Below, one piece after another: positions 15,840 to 24,962 of a stretch of 64,000 nucleotides of DNA. Both the position numbers and the translations under genes were made by a program. The stretch spans positions 1 to 64,000 of the forward strand of contig JAABTJ010000007.1 in NCBI GenBank assembly GCA_011389935.1, written 5' to 3'. How positions within the stretch are numbered: position 1 is the stretch's first letter; the number at the start of each line of letters is the position of its first letter. This DNA is from Desulfobacteraceae bacterium. GTDB taxonomy: Bacteria; Desulfobacterota; Desulfobacteria; Desulfobacterales; Desulfosalsimonadaceae. Below the pieces are notes generated by a model. It saw nothing but the letters and a program-made list of their open reading frames with translations, did no database searches and was not told where the DNA came from.

Positions 15840-16625
15840 CTATTTTTTCACTCCGATATCCCCGGTCCTGAGGCCGAACACAAAGAGCCGGATCCAGGAG
15901 AATCCGAGCCGGAGAAGGGCGACGTCGTCTGTTTTGATTTTAACGCGGAGCTTGGGCTTGATGGAATACCGTTTCAAAAAACTGCTGTGCAAAACAAAAT
16001 CCCTGAACGCATCGATGTTGTATGCCGCCATAAAAGCCATTTTCCCCTTTTCGCAGTAGGGCCCCGCCCCGCCGAAGGGATCGTTGTAGAAAAGGCGCAG
16101 GATATCGGCCCATTCCAGGGTCATCTGGTTATAAAACGAGGCGTTCTGGTCGGCCTCCCATGATTTCACCGTCCAGGTGGCACTTTCATGACGCCCCATG
16201 CAGAAGTCCGGAGGTCGGAAATAGCTGAGCAGCTGGGGGGGGGTGTTCTCGTTTTTGAAATAAAGCCCCTGCTCCACGGGAAACGCCCGGCAGGTCTGGG
16301 GACGGTCCGGGTAGACCGTGCAGCCGCGGTCGCTTAAAAAAGGGCAGGTTCGCTCCTCGTTGTCCGCCATCTTGAGTAGCACGCTCGGAAAATGCGCGTT
16401 TTCCCGCAGCACCAGGTCGGTGTGCCGATCGATGATATCCCCCGTGCTGATTTTCAGACTCTTTTTAAGGCGGATGATGTCATAGGGATAGAGAAACAGG
16501 TTCAGGTTCCGACAGCAGCGATTGAAGCAGGATATTTCCGGGTGGCACGCAAAGGAAAAGGGCTCCCCCGGTGCCAGCAGCCTTCCGGGTACTTCCGCCG
16601 GATTTTCGGTTTCGATATATTTCAT
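15840..16625 (-). CDS. YkgJ family cysteine-cluster protein
   Basis: 261-residue cytosolic protein of the YkgJ type (putative zinc- or iron-binding cysteine cluster). The pattern C...CFNRCCRNLNLFLYP near residues 27-45, then CPFLSDRGCTVYPDRPQTCRAFP at ~95-118, is the family signature. The function of the family is unknown. Its start overlaps the stop of another YkgJ gene by four bases, so the pair is translationally coupled. Confidence 0.85.
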   Translation of the reverse strand: MKYIETENPAEVPGRLLAPGEPFSFACHPEISCFNRCCRNLNLFLYPYDIIRLKKSLKISTGDIIDRHTDLVLRENAHFPSVLLKMADNEERTCPFLSDRGCTVYPDRPQTCRAFPVEQGLYFKNENTPPQLLSYFRPPDFCMGRHESATWTVKSWEADQNASFYNQMTLEWADILRLFYNDPFGGAGPYCEKGKMAFMAAYNIDAFRDFVLHSSFLKRYSIKPKLRVKIKTDDVALLRLGFSWIRLFVFGLRTGDIGVKK

Positions 16626-17242
16626 GGGGCACCTTTTTCCGTTGCACGCAACATCCCGGAAACCGTCATCTTGAATTTTTCCGCCATGCCGGTCTGTTTT
16701 CTGAAACGGCCCTCCAGGTCGGCCATCCGGGTGTAAAACGGCGTCCGGTCAAAGGGGATATAGGGAATGTCGCCGCAATGGGCTTCAAATGCAGCGCAAC
16801 CGGCGCCGAAGGTTTTTCCCCTCCCTGCAGGGGCCAGTTCGTGGGGTATGCCGTGAAGCCGGCATATCATGGGGCGAAACGCATACAGCAAACACCATCC
16901 GTCTTCATTTACCGGGCACATCTGCCGAAATTCCGCGTTTTTCCGGATGGCCCTGTCCAGTTCCCGGTTGTATGCATCCGCACGGTCCAGGCATACGGCC
17001 TGCCGATGACGGGAAAGTTGAAAAAATCCGGATAACAGGTATGCATACTCGATGGTGGTGTGGTGATAAAACCGGGTCATGCAGCAATTGTCCGCACATC
17101 CCGTGCAGGAAAACCCGTAACCGCCGGCGATCTCGTCGTAGACACGGTCCATATCGGCATAGAGCGCTTCTATCTGCCTGAAGTATCCGCCGGCTTCGGC
17201 GGCAGCGCATATGTCCAACGGGTGGTTTTTCATTCCGATCAT
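16622..17242 (-). CDS. Second YkgJ family cysteine-cluster protein
   Basis: 206 residues from the preferred start. Family pattern: CTGCADNCCM at ~42-51, CPVNEDGWCLLYAFRPMICR at ~108-127, and a late Cys pair region GAGCAAFEAHC. It differs clearly from its downstream neighbour, so this is an old duplication or a pairing of two YkgJ subfamilies. ATG 17242 is preferred because it lies just beyond the dgt stop; ATG 17233 and an upstream ATG at 17275 are alternatives, none with a strong ribosome site. Substrate or partner unknown. Confidence 0.8.
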   Translation of the reverse strand: MIGMKNHPLDICAAAEAGGYFRQIEALYADMDRVYDEIAGGYGFSCTGCADNCCMTRFYHHTTIEYAYLLSGFFQLSRHRQAVCLDRADAYNRELDRAIRKNAEFRQMCPVNEDGWCLLYAFRPMICRLHGIPHELAPAGRGKTFGAGCAAFEAHCGDIPYIPFDRTPFYTRMADLEGRFRKQTGMAEKFKMTVSGMLRATEKGAP

Positions 17243-17243
17243 C

Positions 17244-18302
17244 TCAGACCAACGGGGTCGGGATAAATATTTCATTGTACAGGTTCAGCAGGTAGCGGTC
17301 GGTCATGCTGGCGATATAGTCGCATATGATCCGCTCCTCCGGTTCGCCGTTGTAATACGCGGCGACCATTTCAAGGCTTGCCAGCCTTGTCCTGAGCTGT
17401 TCCGGATGCTTCAGAAAATAGGTGAATATTTCCGAGACAATTTTTTTGGACTTGACAAATTCCGCGTGTACGGGCTTTGACCGGTAGACGTGTTCATACA
17501 AAAACTGCCGGAGGTCCGACATGGCGCTGAATACACCGCTTGAAAACGACAGATCGAGGTTTCCATCAATCTCCCGGCTGGAATAAATCAAGTCCCGAAT
17601 CATACTTGTAGACCGCTGGGCATGGGTGACGCCGAGTCGCTTTGTGCAGGATTCCGGGACCTGGCCCGTGAATATCACCCCGCTGCGAACGGCATCGTCC
17701 AGATCGTGGTTCAAATAGGCGATAATATCCGCAAACCGGACAATCCGCCCTTCCACCGTGGCCGCCATGCTGCCGGGGTCGGCCGGTATTATATCTCCGA
17801 AACCCTTGGAATGCTTTAAAATACCGTCCCTTACCTCCCAGGACAGGTTGAGCCCCTGGCCGTTTCGCTCCAGCACATCGACCACGCGCAGGCTCTGATC
17901 GCTGTGCCGGAATTCCGACGAATAAATTTCCTTTAAGGCGGCCTCGCCGCTGTGCCCGAAAGGGGTATGCCCCAGATCGTGCCCCAGGGCGATGGCCTCG
18001 GCAAGGTCCTCGTTCAATCGCATGGCACGGCTGATGGTGCGCGCCACTTCGGCCACTTCCAGGGTATGGGTAAGACGGGTGCGGTAATGATCCCCCAGGG
18101 GGGACAAGAATACCTGGGTTTTATGCTTTAAACGCCGGAAAGCATTTGAAAAAACGATACGATCCCTGTCCTGCTGGAAGATGGTTCTTACCGGGCACGG
18201 CTCCTCTTCGCGCTGCCTCCCTTTGGATTGGGCGGCAAGCACGCCGAAGGGGGATATAAACGTTTTCTCCCGTTCTTCGAAGTTCTCGCGGATTGTCTTC
18301 AT
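17244..18302 (-). CDS. dgt: Deoxyguanosinetriphosphate triphosphohydrolase-like protein
   Basis: HD-domain dNTPase that removes tripolyphosphate from deoxynucleoside triphosphates. It contains the family core FRRLKHKTQVFLSPLGDHYRTR, RLTHTLEVAEVARTI (first metal His) and LGHDLGHTPFGHSGE (His-Asp pair), with a distal His/Asp region SMAATVEGRIVRFADIIAYLNHDLDD. The ATG at 18302 gives the usual MKTIRENFEEREK start. In-frame ATG 18332 and GTG 18359 would add 10 or 19 residues. The gene ends at the first bases of the YkgJ pair and probably forms one transcript with it. Confidence 0.88.
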   Translation of the reverse strand: MKTIRENFEEREKTFISPFGVLAAQSKGRQREEEPCPVRTIFQQDRDRIVFSNAFRRLKHKTQVFLSPLGDHYRTRLTHTLEVAEVARTISRAMRLNEDLAEAIALGHDLGHTPFGHSGEAALKEIYSSEFRHSDQSLRVVDVLERNGQGLNLSWEVRDGILKHSKGFGDIIPADPGSMAATVEGRIVRFADIIAYLNHDLDDAVRSGVIFTGQVPESCTKRLGVTHAQRSTSMIRDLIYSSREIDGNLDLSFSSGVFSAMSDLRQFLYEHVYRSKPVHAEFVKSKKIVSEIFTYFLKHPEQLRTRLASLEMVAAYYNGEPEERIICDYIASMTDRYLLNLYNEIFIPTPLV

Positions 18303-18570
18303 ATGCGTAGCCGCCAGCTTGTTCAAAAACATTCCCTTTGTTTCAAACGGTTCCTGCACATTGCCATTGAACTTGTGCGGGCAGGGCGCACCGTGCCCGT
18401 AAGGGCTGTTCGATTACTGCTTCTTCATATCCGTATCGATATTGATCCCAAAATTTTCCAGGATAAATTGATAAATAAACCATATCCTGTTCAATTTGTA
18501 AAGATTCAACTGCCTGCCGCAATACCCATGTCGCAATGGGCGCAACCGGGTCGACCCCGGATCGGCCCCC

Positions 18571-19599
18571 TTAGCGGAACAGATTCATGTTGGGCCTTGG
18601 ATTTTTTTCGGGATCGCTTGCGAAAAACCTGTCGATAATCGCGCAGGCGGCGTCGATGTCTCTGGCGCCGCGTATGTCAGCGGAAAGCCGGTGTCCGAAC
18701 TTGAACCCCGCGGCAAAAAAAAGCATCCATTTTTTAAACCGCCGAAGCGCGGTGATTGGTTCAAAATGACGTTGCAGAAGGTCCATCATGCGTCGCGCGC
18801 AAAAACAATACAGCCCGGCGTCAACTTCCATTCCGCACGTCCACATGGCAGGCGTCCACGGGGCGGCCAGCGCGATCCGTCCGATGGAAATGCCGTCACA
18901 CCCGGTTGTCTCCAGCATGCGCATGCAGTCCGTAGCGTCAAACACATCCCCGTTGCCGAATACCGGAATTCCAACCGCCTGTTTGACCATGCGGATATAG
19001 TCCCATCGCGGCGGGCGCGTACGGCGGTCCGGGGCCACCCGGGGATGGAAGGTCAGGGCGTCGGCACCGGCATCTTCAAACCGCCTGGCCATCTCTATGG
19101 CCGGCTTTGGATCATCGCTCCAGCCGGTGCGGTATTTGACGGAAACGGGTATGGATACCGCTTCGCGCACCGCCGCCACCATGGCCGCAGCAGCATCCGG
19201 GGTTTTCAAAAGGGCTGCGCCCGATCCTTTTTTGCATACGGCCGCCACGGCGCAGCCGAAATTGATGTCCACGCCAAAAAAGCCTTCGGCCTCAACCCGG
19301 CGGGCCGCATCCGCCATGACCCGGGCGTCGGCGCCGAAAATCTGGCATACCAGCCGCGGCAGCTCCTGACTGCGCCACCGGAACACGAGGGAATGCCCGG
19401 GGTTTTCATTGGGGACGGCCTTTGCGCTGCACATTTCGGTAAAAAGCAGGCCGTACCCGCCGAAAGATTCCATAAGCTCCCGGAACGCCACGTGGGTATA
19501 CCCGGCCATGGGGGCAATCAACAGACGCTTTTCTGCTGTTTTCCCGCCGATGCGGATCGGCGTATTCAAAAACCGTCGGGTTTCAGGGGTTACTTCCAT
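18571..19599 (-). CDS. dus: tRNA-dihydrouridine synthase
   Basis: FMN-dependent TIM-barrel enzyme reducing uridine to dihydrouridine in tRNA D-loops. Motifs: LLIAPMAGYTHVAFRELM (FMN phosphate region), FTEMCSAKAV, CQIFGADARVMADAA, DINFGCAVAAVCKKGSGAAL with the catalytic Cys and conserved Lys, and VFGNGDVFDATDCMRML. ATG 19599 is preferred; the longer frame depends on a TTG at 19632 and no clear ribosome site is visible for either. The subfamily (A, B or C) cannot be fixed by eye. Confidence 0.88.
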   Translation of the reverse strand: MEVTPETRRFLNTPIRIGGKTAEKRLLIAPMAGYTHVAFRELMESFGGYGLLFTEMCSAKAVPNENPGHSLVFRWRSQELPRLVCQIFGADARVMADAARRVEAEGFFGVDINFGCAVAAVCKKGSGAALLKTPDAAAAMVAAVREAVSIPVSVKYRTGWSDDPKPAIEMARRFEDAGADALTFHPRVAPDRRTRPPRWDYIRMVKQAVGIPVFGNGDVFDATDCMRMLETTGCDGISIGRIALAAPWTPAMWTCGMEVDAGLYCFCARRMMDLLQRHFEPITALRRFKKWMLFFAAGFKFGHRLSADIRGARDIDAACAIIDRFFASDPEKNPRPNMNLFR

Positions 19600-19673
19600 C
19601 GGTAAAATATGTTCGTGAAAAAAATAAGACAAAATGTTATGAAAATAATTTTAATAAAGAATAGCCGCATCTT

Positions 19674-19701
19674 TTGCAAGTTATCCTGTAACAGATATTT
19701 T
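19674..19701 (+). promoter_or_regulatory. Probable promoter of the crotonase-rimO-ispB operon
   Basis: TTGCAA (19674-19679), 16 nt, TATTTT (19696-19701), 15 bp ahead of the crotonase start. The spacer contains a GTTA...TAAC repeat. The following genes are closely spaced (crotonase, rimO, ispB, then two envelope genes) and could share this promoter. Confidence 0.35.
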
Positions 19702-19715
19702 TATTTGGAGGAAGC

Positions 19716-20537
19716 ATGAGCCCATACGAATTTTACCAAGTGGAGAAAAAGCCCCCCATTGCCTGGGTCTACCTCAACCGTCCGGAAAAGAAAAATGCCA
19801 TGAATCCGCCGGCATGGAAGGAAACCATACCCATTTTTGCGGATCTGGATGCGGACAAGGACATCCGCGCGGTGATCATCAGCGGCAGGGGGCCATGCTT
19901 TTCGGCGGGCATCGACCTTATGGCAATGGCCCAGGAACTGCCCGAACTCATGGAGAATGAACAAAAAGGCGGCATCAAGTGGCGGCTGCTGAAAAAAATT
20001 TATGCACTGCAGGATACCATCAGCTGCATCGAATGGTGCCGGAAACCCGTGATTGCCGCTATTCACGGACACTGTATCGGCGCCGGTCTGGACATGGCAA
20101 CCGCCTGCGATATCCGTATATGCACCAGCGACGCTGTTTTTTCGCTGCGGGAAGCCGCAGTGGGTTTTGTGGCGGACGTGGGCGTACTCCAGCGCATACC
20201 GCGCATCGTGGGGCAGGGTTTTGCCAGGGAGCTTGCCTATACCGCGAAAAATTTCGACGCCCAAAGCGCCAAAGAAATGTTATTGGTCAATGCCGTATAC
20301 GACGGGTATGACGCCCTGATGGCCGGGGCCGCCAAAACCGCGGAAAAAATCTCGGCCAACTCGCCGCTTGCGGTTGAAGCCTCCAAGGACGTGCTTAACT
20401 TTTGCATGGGAAAACCGGTTGACGAAGGGCTCAAGTACGTGGCATCCGTCAGTACAAACATCATCCCGTCAAAAGACCTCATGGAAGCCATCACCGCGTT
20501 TATGGAAAAACGAAAACCGGCATTCACCGGGGAGTAA
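19716..20537 (+). CDS. Enoyl-CoA hydratase/isomerase, dienoyl-CoA isomerase-like
   Basis: 273-residue crotonase-fold enzyme of fatty acid beta-oxidation. The oxyanion-hole segments GRGPCFSAGIDLMAM and HGHCIGAGLDMATACDIR are intact. The segment EAAVGFVADVGVLQRIP places an Asp where delta3,5-delta2,4-dienoyl-CoA isomerases carry one, in place of the hydratase glutamate pair. An isomerase acting on unsaturated acyl-CoA is therefore more likely than a simple hydratase. GGAGG precedes the ATG. It heads a run with rimO and ispB and may work with the dienoyl-CoA reductase-like gene at 47440. Confidence 0.85.
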   Translation: MSPYEFYQVEKKPPIAWVYLNRPEKKNAMNPPAWKETIPIFADLDADKDIRAVIISGRGPCFSAGIDLMAMAQELPELMENEQKGGIKWRLLKKIYALQDTISCIEWCRKPVIAAIHGHCIGAGLDMATACDIRICTSDAVFSLREAAVGFVADVGVLQRIPRIVGQGFARELAYTAKNFDAQSAKEMLLVNAVYDGYDALMAGAAKTAEKISANSPLAVEASKDVLNFCMGKPVDEGLKYVASVSTNIIPSKDLMEAITAFMEKRKPAFTGE

Positions 20538-20541
20538 ATCG

Positions 20542-21861
20542 GTGAAAGTATATTTGCACAACCTGGGATGCGCAAGAAACATCGTGGACGGCGAGGCCAT
20601 GCTCGGTCGATTGGAAACGGCCGGACATACCCTGACCGATGACGCGGACGCGGCCGAGGCCATCATCGTGAACACATGCGGCTTTATCGATGCGGCCTCG
20701 GAAGAATCCGTGGATGCAATCCTTGAACTTGCCGAAATGAAACGTACCGGCGCCTGCAAACGGCTTATTGTCACCGGATGTCTGACCCAGCGGTACCAGG
20801 AAGACCTTCCGGATGCGCTTCCCGAGGTCGACGCATTCCTTGGAACGGGCGCCTACGACCGCGTGGTACCCGCGGTTACCGGAGAAATAAAAACCGGTGC
20901 GTGCATGCTGCCGGACCCTGCATCCATCCCGCTGCACACCCGTTATACCATGCGGGTCCAGACGACGTATCCCGTAGCCTACGTCAAGGTCATGGAAGGA
21001 TGCAACCGCCACTGCACCTACTGCATTATCCCGAAGCTCCGCGGACGGCTGCGGAGCCGTCCCCTTGAGGACATTATGAACGAAGCAGCGGCCCTTGCGC
21101 ATGCGGGCTTTCCGGAAATCGTCCTTATCGGCCAGGATACCACCTCCTATGGCGAGGATCTGACCTCCGGTGCGAACCTTGCGCAGCTGGTTTCCGCCAC
21201 GGCCCGGGCCGCGCCTATGGCATGGATCCGGTTTTTATACGGCCATCCGGACCGCATTGACGACGAGCTGCTGGAAGCCATAAGCAAATTCGTCAATGCC
21301 TGTCCGTATTTTGACATCCCGATCCAGCATGTAAGCCCGTCCGTATTGAAACGCATGGGGCGCGGCAGTCATGGGGAAAAATTTTTTGAGGCACTTTTTG
21401 CCCGGATACGAAAGGCCGTTCCGGGAGCCGCCCTGAGAACCACGGTAATAACAGGGTTTCCCGGTGAAACGGAAGACGATTTTTCCCGGTTGTGCGATTT
21501 TGTTCAAAGGATCGGCTTTGATCACCTGGGGGCCTTTGTCTATTCGGACGCGGAGGATCTTGCCTCTCACGGACTGTCAGACCACGTTCCGGCGGAAGTA
21601 GCGAACGCCCGGATGGACCGGCTGATGGCCCTGCAGGCGGAGATATCCTCAGGCAAAAATGAAACCCTCATCGGCCGGGAATTTTCCGTTCTCGTGGAAG
21701 AAGACCAGAAAGACGGCAGCTTTATCGGGCGCACCATGTTCCAGGCCCCGGAAGTGGACGGCATTACGGTTATTTACACGGATAACGCCTCCGTCGGGCA
21801 GTTTCTAAACGTCCGCATCACCGATGCAACCGAATACGATCTTGAAGGAGTACCGGCATGA
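20542..21861 (+). CDS. rimO: Ribosomal protein S12 methylthiotransferase RimO
   Basis: Radical-SAM methylthiotransferase that modifies an aspartate of ribosomal protein S12. The N-terminal UPF0004 domain has three cluster cysteines (NLGCARNIVDGEAM, NTCGFID, TGCLTQRY). The radical-SAM loop is CNRHCTYC at residues 154-161, followed by RGRLRSRP and IGQDTTSYGEDL, typical of RimO rather than MiaB. A TRAM domain ends the protein (~375-440). The start is GTG 20542, with GGGGAG eight bases upstream; the longer frame overlaps crotonase. The stop overlaps the ispB start (ATGA). Confidence 0.93.
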   Translation: MKVYLHNLGCARNIVDGEAMLGRLETAGHTLTDDADAAEAIIVNTCGFIDAASEESVDAILELAEMKRTGACKRLIVTGCLTQRYQEDLPDALPEVDAFLGTGAYDRVVPAVTGEIKTGACMLPDPASIPLHTRYTMRVQTTYPVAYVKVMEGCNRHCTYCIIPKLRGRLRSRPLEDIMNEAAALAHAGFPEIVLIGQDTTSYGEDLTSGANLAQLVSATARAAPMAWIRFLYGHPDRIDDELLEAISKFVNACPYFDIPIQHVSPSVLKRMGRGSHGEKFFEALFARIRKAVPGAALRTTVITGFPGETEDDFSRLCDFVQRIGFDHLGAFVYSDAEDLASHGLSDHVPAEVANARMDRLMALQAEISSGKNETLIGREFSVLVEEDQKDGSFIGRTMFQAPEVDGITVIYTDNASVGQFLNVRITDATEYDLEGVPA

Positions 21862-22838
21862 CCGGGATCAAAAAGAAGCTTTTGTCCATGGTTGCACCCG
21901 ACCTCGAAAAAATAGAGGTCGCACTGAAAGACAACCTGACCCCTCACCTGGATCTCGTAAAAGAAACCGCGGGGCACCTCATGTTTGCCGGGGGAAAGCG
22001 CCTTCGCCCCCTTTTGATTGTTCTTAGCGCAAGAATCTGCGGACACGAAGACGCATTCCTCACGAAATTCGCCTCCATATTCGAGTTTCTCCATACCGCC
22101 ACCCTCCTCCATGACGATGTCATCGACGGGGCAAGCGTGCGCCGCGGAAAACCGGTGGCCCATTCCGTCTACGGCGCGCCCGTTACGGTACTGACCGGAG
22201 ACTTTCTCCTTGCCCGCGCGCTCAATATCGCGGCCGAATCCGAAAGCATGCGCATCATAAAAGTGGTATCAGGCATGACGGAGGAAATTTCCCAGGGGGA
22301 GATCCAGCAGCTGATCAAAAAAGGGGATGTCTCCTTTTCCGAGGAGGAATACATGGATGTTATCCGTCGAAAAACCGGCGTCCTGATCCAGGGGGCATGC
22401 AAAACAGGGGCGATTCTGGCGAACGCTTCCGCCGCTGCGGAGGAGGCCCTGACAAGCTACGGGGATCACCTGGGCCTGGTTTTCCAGATTGCCGACGATA
22501 TACTGGACTATACGGCGGATACAAAGGAGCTGGGCAAAACCGTGGGGGCGGATCTCCGGGAGGGAAAACTGACCCTGCCGGTGATCCACACGCTGCGGGA
22601 AGCCTCCCCCGCCGACCGGTCGCGCATGGAAGCCATCGTCGCCAATGCGGACTTCACCAAAGACGAGTTTGACATCCTGCTCGGGCTTCTCGACCAATAC
22701 GGAGGCATCGATTACGCAAAAAACATTGCCGCCGCTCATGTCCGGGAGGCAAAGGCGAAGCTGGAAATGTTTGCGCCATCCGAGGCAAGAAAAACCCTGG
22801 AAATGATTGCGGACTATGCATTGCATCGAAGGGCGTGA
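21858..22838 (+). CDS. ispB: Polyprenyl (octaprenyl-type) diphosphate synthase
   Basis: Trans-isoprenyl diphosphate synthase elongating farnesyl diphosphate with isopentenyl units, probably for the menaquinone side chain. Landmarks in 326 residues: GGKRLRPLL (~45-53), first aspartate motif DDVID (86-90), and second motif DDILDYTAD (213-221) with GKTVGADLREGKLTLP after it. A small residue pattern before the first motif fits long-chain products, but chain length cannot be set by eye. It is translationally coupled to rimO. Confidence 0.9.
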   Translation: MTGIKKKLLSMVAPDLEKIEVALKDNLTPHLDLVKETAGHLMFAGGKRLRPLLIVLSARICGHEDAFLTKFASIFEFLHTATLLHDDVIDGASVRRGKPVAHSVYGAPVTVLTGDFLLARALNIAAESESMRIIKVVSGMTEEISQGEIQQLIKKGDVSFSEEEYMDVIRRKTGVLIQGACKTGAILANASAAAEEALTSYGDHLGLVFQIADDILDYTADTKELGKTVGADLREGKLTLPVIHTLREASPADRSRMEAIVANADFTKDEFDILLGLLDQYGGIDYAKNIAAAHVREAKAKLEMFAPSEARKTLEMIADYALHRRA

Positions 22839-22856
22839 CATACAAGGAATGACATT

Positions 22857-24098
22857 ATGAAAAAAACAGCCCTGCTTACCACTTGCGGGAAAACGGTTGC
22901 GGCGATATTGCTGCTGGCGCTTACGCCATGGCTTGCCGCAGATTCCCTTGCACAAAAAGCGACAGACACCAATACCGTCGTTTCTACCGGCTACAGCCGG
23001 ATCTACGGCAATATAAGCGATGCGAGAAGCGCCGCGCTTGCGGAAAGCATCCGCTTCGCCGTCCAGAAAGCCGCCATGGAGATTCTTTCCGAAGACCAGG
23101 TCAAAGATGATTTTGAAACCGTCAGCCGGACGCTCTATGAAAATCCAGGGCAGTTTGTTCAGGATTACCGCATTTTACGGGAATTGCAGGAAGACCGCTC
23201 CTATCGCGTCCTGGTGCGTGCCACGGTGCTGACGGAGCAGCTCCGGGAAGCCCTTTCTTCGGCCGGACTCCAGACACGGCCGCAGAAATTGCCAACGATA
23301 CTGTTCATGGTGGCGGAAAAACATATGGGCGATATGAATTACCGGTACTGGTGGGAAAACACCTTTCCCTCAGCCGAACCGGATACGGCCACTCCCCCGC
23401 TGGCCGGCATTTTTCTGAATGAAGGGTTTCCGGTGATAGACCCGCAACGTTTTATGGGGAACATTCCCCTCCCCCTTCACGGACTTTCGCTTACAGCTAC
23501 GCCCGCAGACTATGAAGCCGCCATCTTTGCCAGACACCTGGGCGCCCACCTGGTCGTGGTGGGCACGGCGGAAGCTGCAGCGGGAGAAAACCGCATCGGC
23601 AATGAGGCGGGAACCTATAAAGGCAATATCCACCTGCGGGTTATCGATACACAGACCGGACGGACATTAACCACGGTACGACAGGAGATGGTTGCCATAG
23701 GCAAGGATCCGGACGCTGCTTCCGCCAATGCCATGGCCGATGCCGCATACCAGGCCGGAATACAACTGACCTCCCGGATCGATACCTTGTGGTACCAGAA
23801 AGAAGTCCCCTCCGGCGGCATTTTCGTTTCGATTTTCGGCGGCGACATTCTCCCCGACCTTGAGCAGTTCCGCAGAATCCTTTCCGATGCAAAAGGGATC
23901 GCATCGGTCCAAACCACGCAGCTGTCCATGGACAAGGCAACGCTGTGGGTGGATTACAAGGGAACGACAGACGAGCTGACAGACCTCCTGCTGAAACAGT
24001 CCTACGGCCGCTTCGGCATAAACATCACCGAAATATCCCCCGATAACCTGGAAATAGAGATCCTGCGGGATCTGAACTCGGAAGTATTGACCGAATAA
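22857..24098 (+). CDS. Secreted protein of unknown function with a FlgT-like N-terminal domain
   Basis: 413 residues with a Sec signal peptide (MKKTALLTTC start, hydrophobic core ILLLALTPWLAA, cleavage near residue 32). Residues ~40-130 (ARSAALAESIRFAVQKAAME, then VLVRATVLTEQL) resemble the N-terminal fold of flagellar assembly protein T and LPP20-type proteins. Residues ~220-300 (LGAHLVVVGTAEA...HLRVIDTQTGRTL) look like a CsgG/FlgT-type middle domain. A further alpha/beta repeat is at the end (~310-405). No flagellar genes lie nearby. Exact role unknown; a periplasmic or outer-membrane-associated assembly factor is the best guess. Confidence 0.6.
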   Translation: MKKTALLTTCGKTVAAILLLALTPWLAADSLAQKATDTNTVVSTGYSRIYGNISDARSAALAESIRFAVQKAAMEILSEDQVKDDFETVSRTLYENPGQFVQDYRILRELQEDRSYRVLVRATVLTEQLREALSSAGLQTRPQKLPTILFMVAEKHMGDMNYRYWWENTFPSAEPDTATPPLAGIFLNEGFPVIDPQRFMGNIPLPLHGLSLTATPADYEAAIFARHLGAHLVVVGTAEAAAGENRIGNEAGTYKGNIHLRVIDTQTGRTLTTVRQEMVAIGKDPDAASANAMADAAYQAGIQLTSRIDTLWYQKEVPSGGIFVSIFGGDILPDLEQFRRILSDAKGIASVQTTQLSMDKATLWVDYKGTTDELTDLLLKQSYGRFGINITEISPDNLEIEILRDLNSEVLTE

Positions 24099-24107
24099 AG
24101 AGGTTTT

Positions 24108-24854
24108 ATGAAAAACACCATCCGCTGGGAAATTGTTTTCGGCATCGGACTGATCATTCTCGCTGCCGGGTTGCACTTTCTGCATTACCTTGTATTTGGC
24201 GAGGTCTCCCCGCTTTTGTCTTTTTTGGGCAAAAAAATCGCCTTTGTCCCCCTGGAAGTGCTGTTTATCTCCATGATCCTCCACAGACTCCTGAACGTTC
24301 ATGAACGCGGCATGCGCAGAAAAAAGATGAACATGCTGTCGGGCGCATTTTTCAGCGAAATGGGCAACGACCTTTTGCGGATATTGAAAAACAAAGCGGC
24401 CATAACACCGGGGCAATCCGAAGGAATATCTGTTCAGAAGAACTGGTCCAAAAAAGATTTTGACAAAGCCTGCAAGGCGCTTGACCGGATCGACGTTGAA
24501 ATGGAGGTGGACCCGGAATCGCTTGCCCGGCTGAAAAACCTGCTTTTGGAGAAGCGCTCCTACCTGATGCTCATGCTCGGCAACCCCACCCTGCTGGAAC
24601 ACGAATCCTTCAGCAACATGCTCTGGGCCACGCTTCATCTTGCCGATGAACTGTCCCGCAGAGAGGATCTGCAGGCGCTTCCCCAAAGCGATATCCGCCA
24701 TCTGAAGAATGACGCCAAACGCGCCTATCTCAAACTGCTTGCCGAGTGGTTCTCCCACCTTCGCCATCTCAAGGAGGAATACCCTTACCTCTATTCCCTT
24801 GAAATGCGCACAAATCCGTTTGATCCGGCCGCCACGGTGGTTATCCACCAATAA
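24108..24854 (+). CDS. Two-helix inner membrane protein of unknown function
   Basis: 248 residues. Two hydrophobic segments at ~8-30 (EIVFGIGLIILAAGLHFLHY) and ~42-62 (KIAFVPLEVLFISMILHRLL) suggest a membrane anchor. The remaining 180 residues are a charged, helix-rich cytoplasmic region. I recognise no domain or catalytic motif. It starts 10 bp after the preceding secreted protein and has AGAGG upstream, so the two probably act together at the envelope. Confidence 0.6.
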   Translation: MKNTIRWEIVFGIGLIILAAGLHFLHYLVFGEVSPLLSFLGKKIAFVPLEVLFISMILHRLLNVHERGMRRKKMNMLSGAFFSEMGNDLLRILKNKAAITPGQSEGISVQKNWSKKDFDKACKALDRIDVEMEVDPESLARLKNLLLEKRSYLMLMLGNPTLLEHESFSNMLWATLHLADELSRREDLQALPQSDIRHLKNDAKRAYLKLLAEWFSHLRHLKEEYPYLYSLEMRTNPFDPAATVVIHQ

Positions 24855-24962
24855 GGCAAAAGGGATTTGCGGCTTGAACCATGCGGCAATTCATGCCATA
24901 TTTCTTTTAATGGCGCCGTACATTGCACCATCAGATACCAATTTCATGAAAGGATACCCGCC

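Noticed and set aside
20368-20541. Upstream in-frame extension of rimO
   Set aside because: It overlaps the end of the crotonase gene; GTG 20542 gives the standard RimO N-terminus with a good ribosome site.
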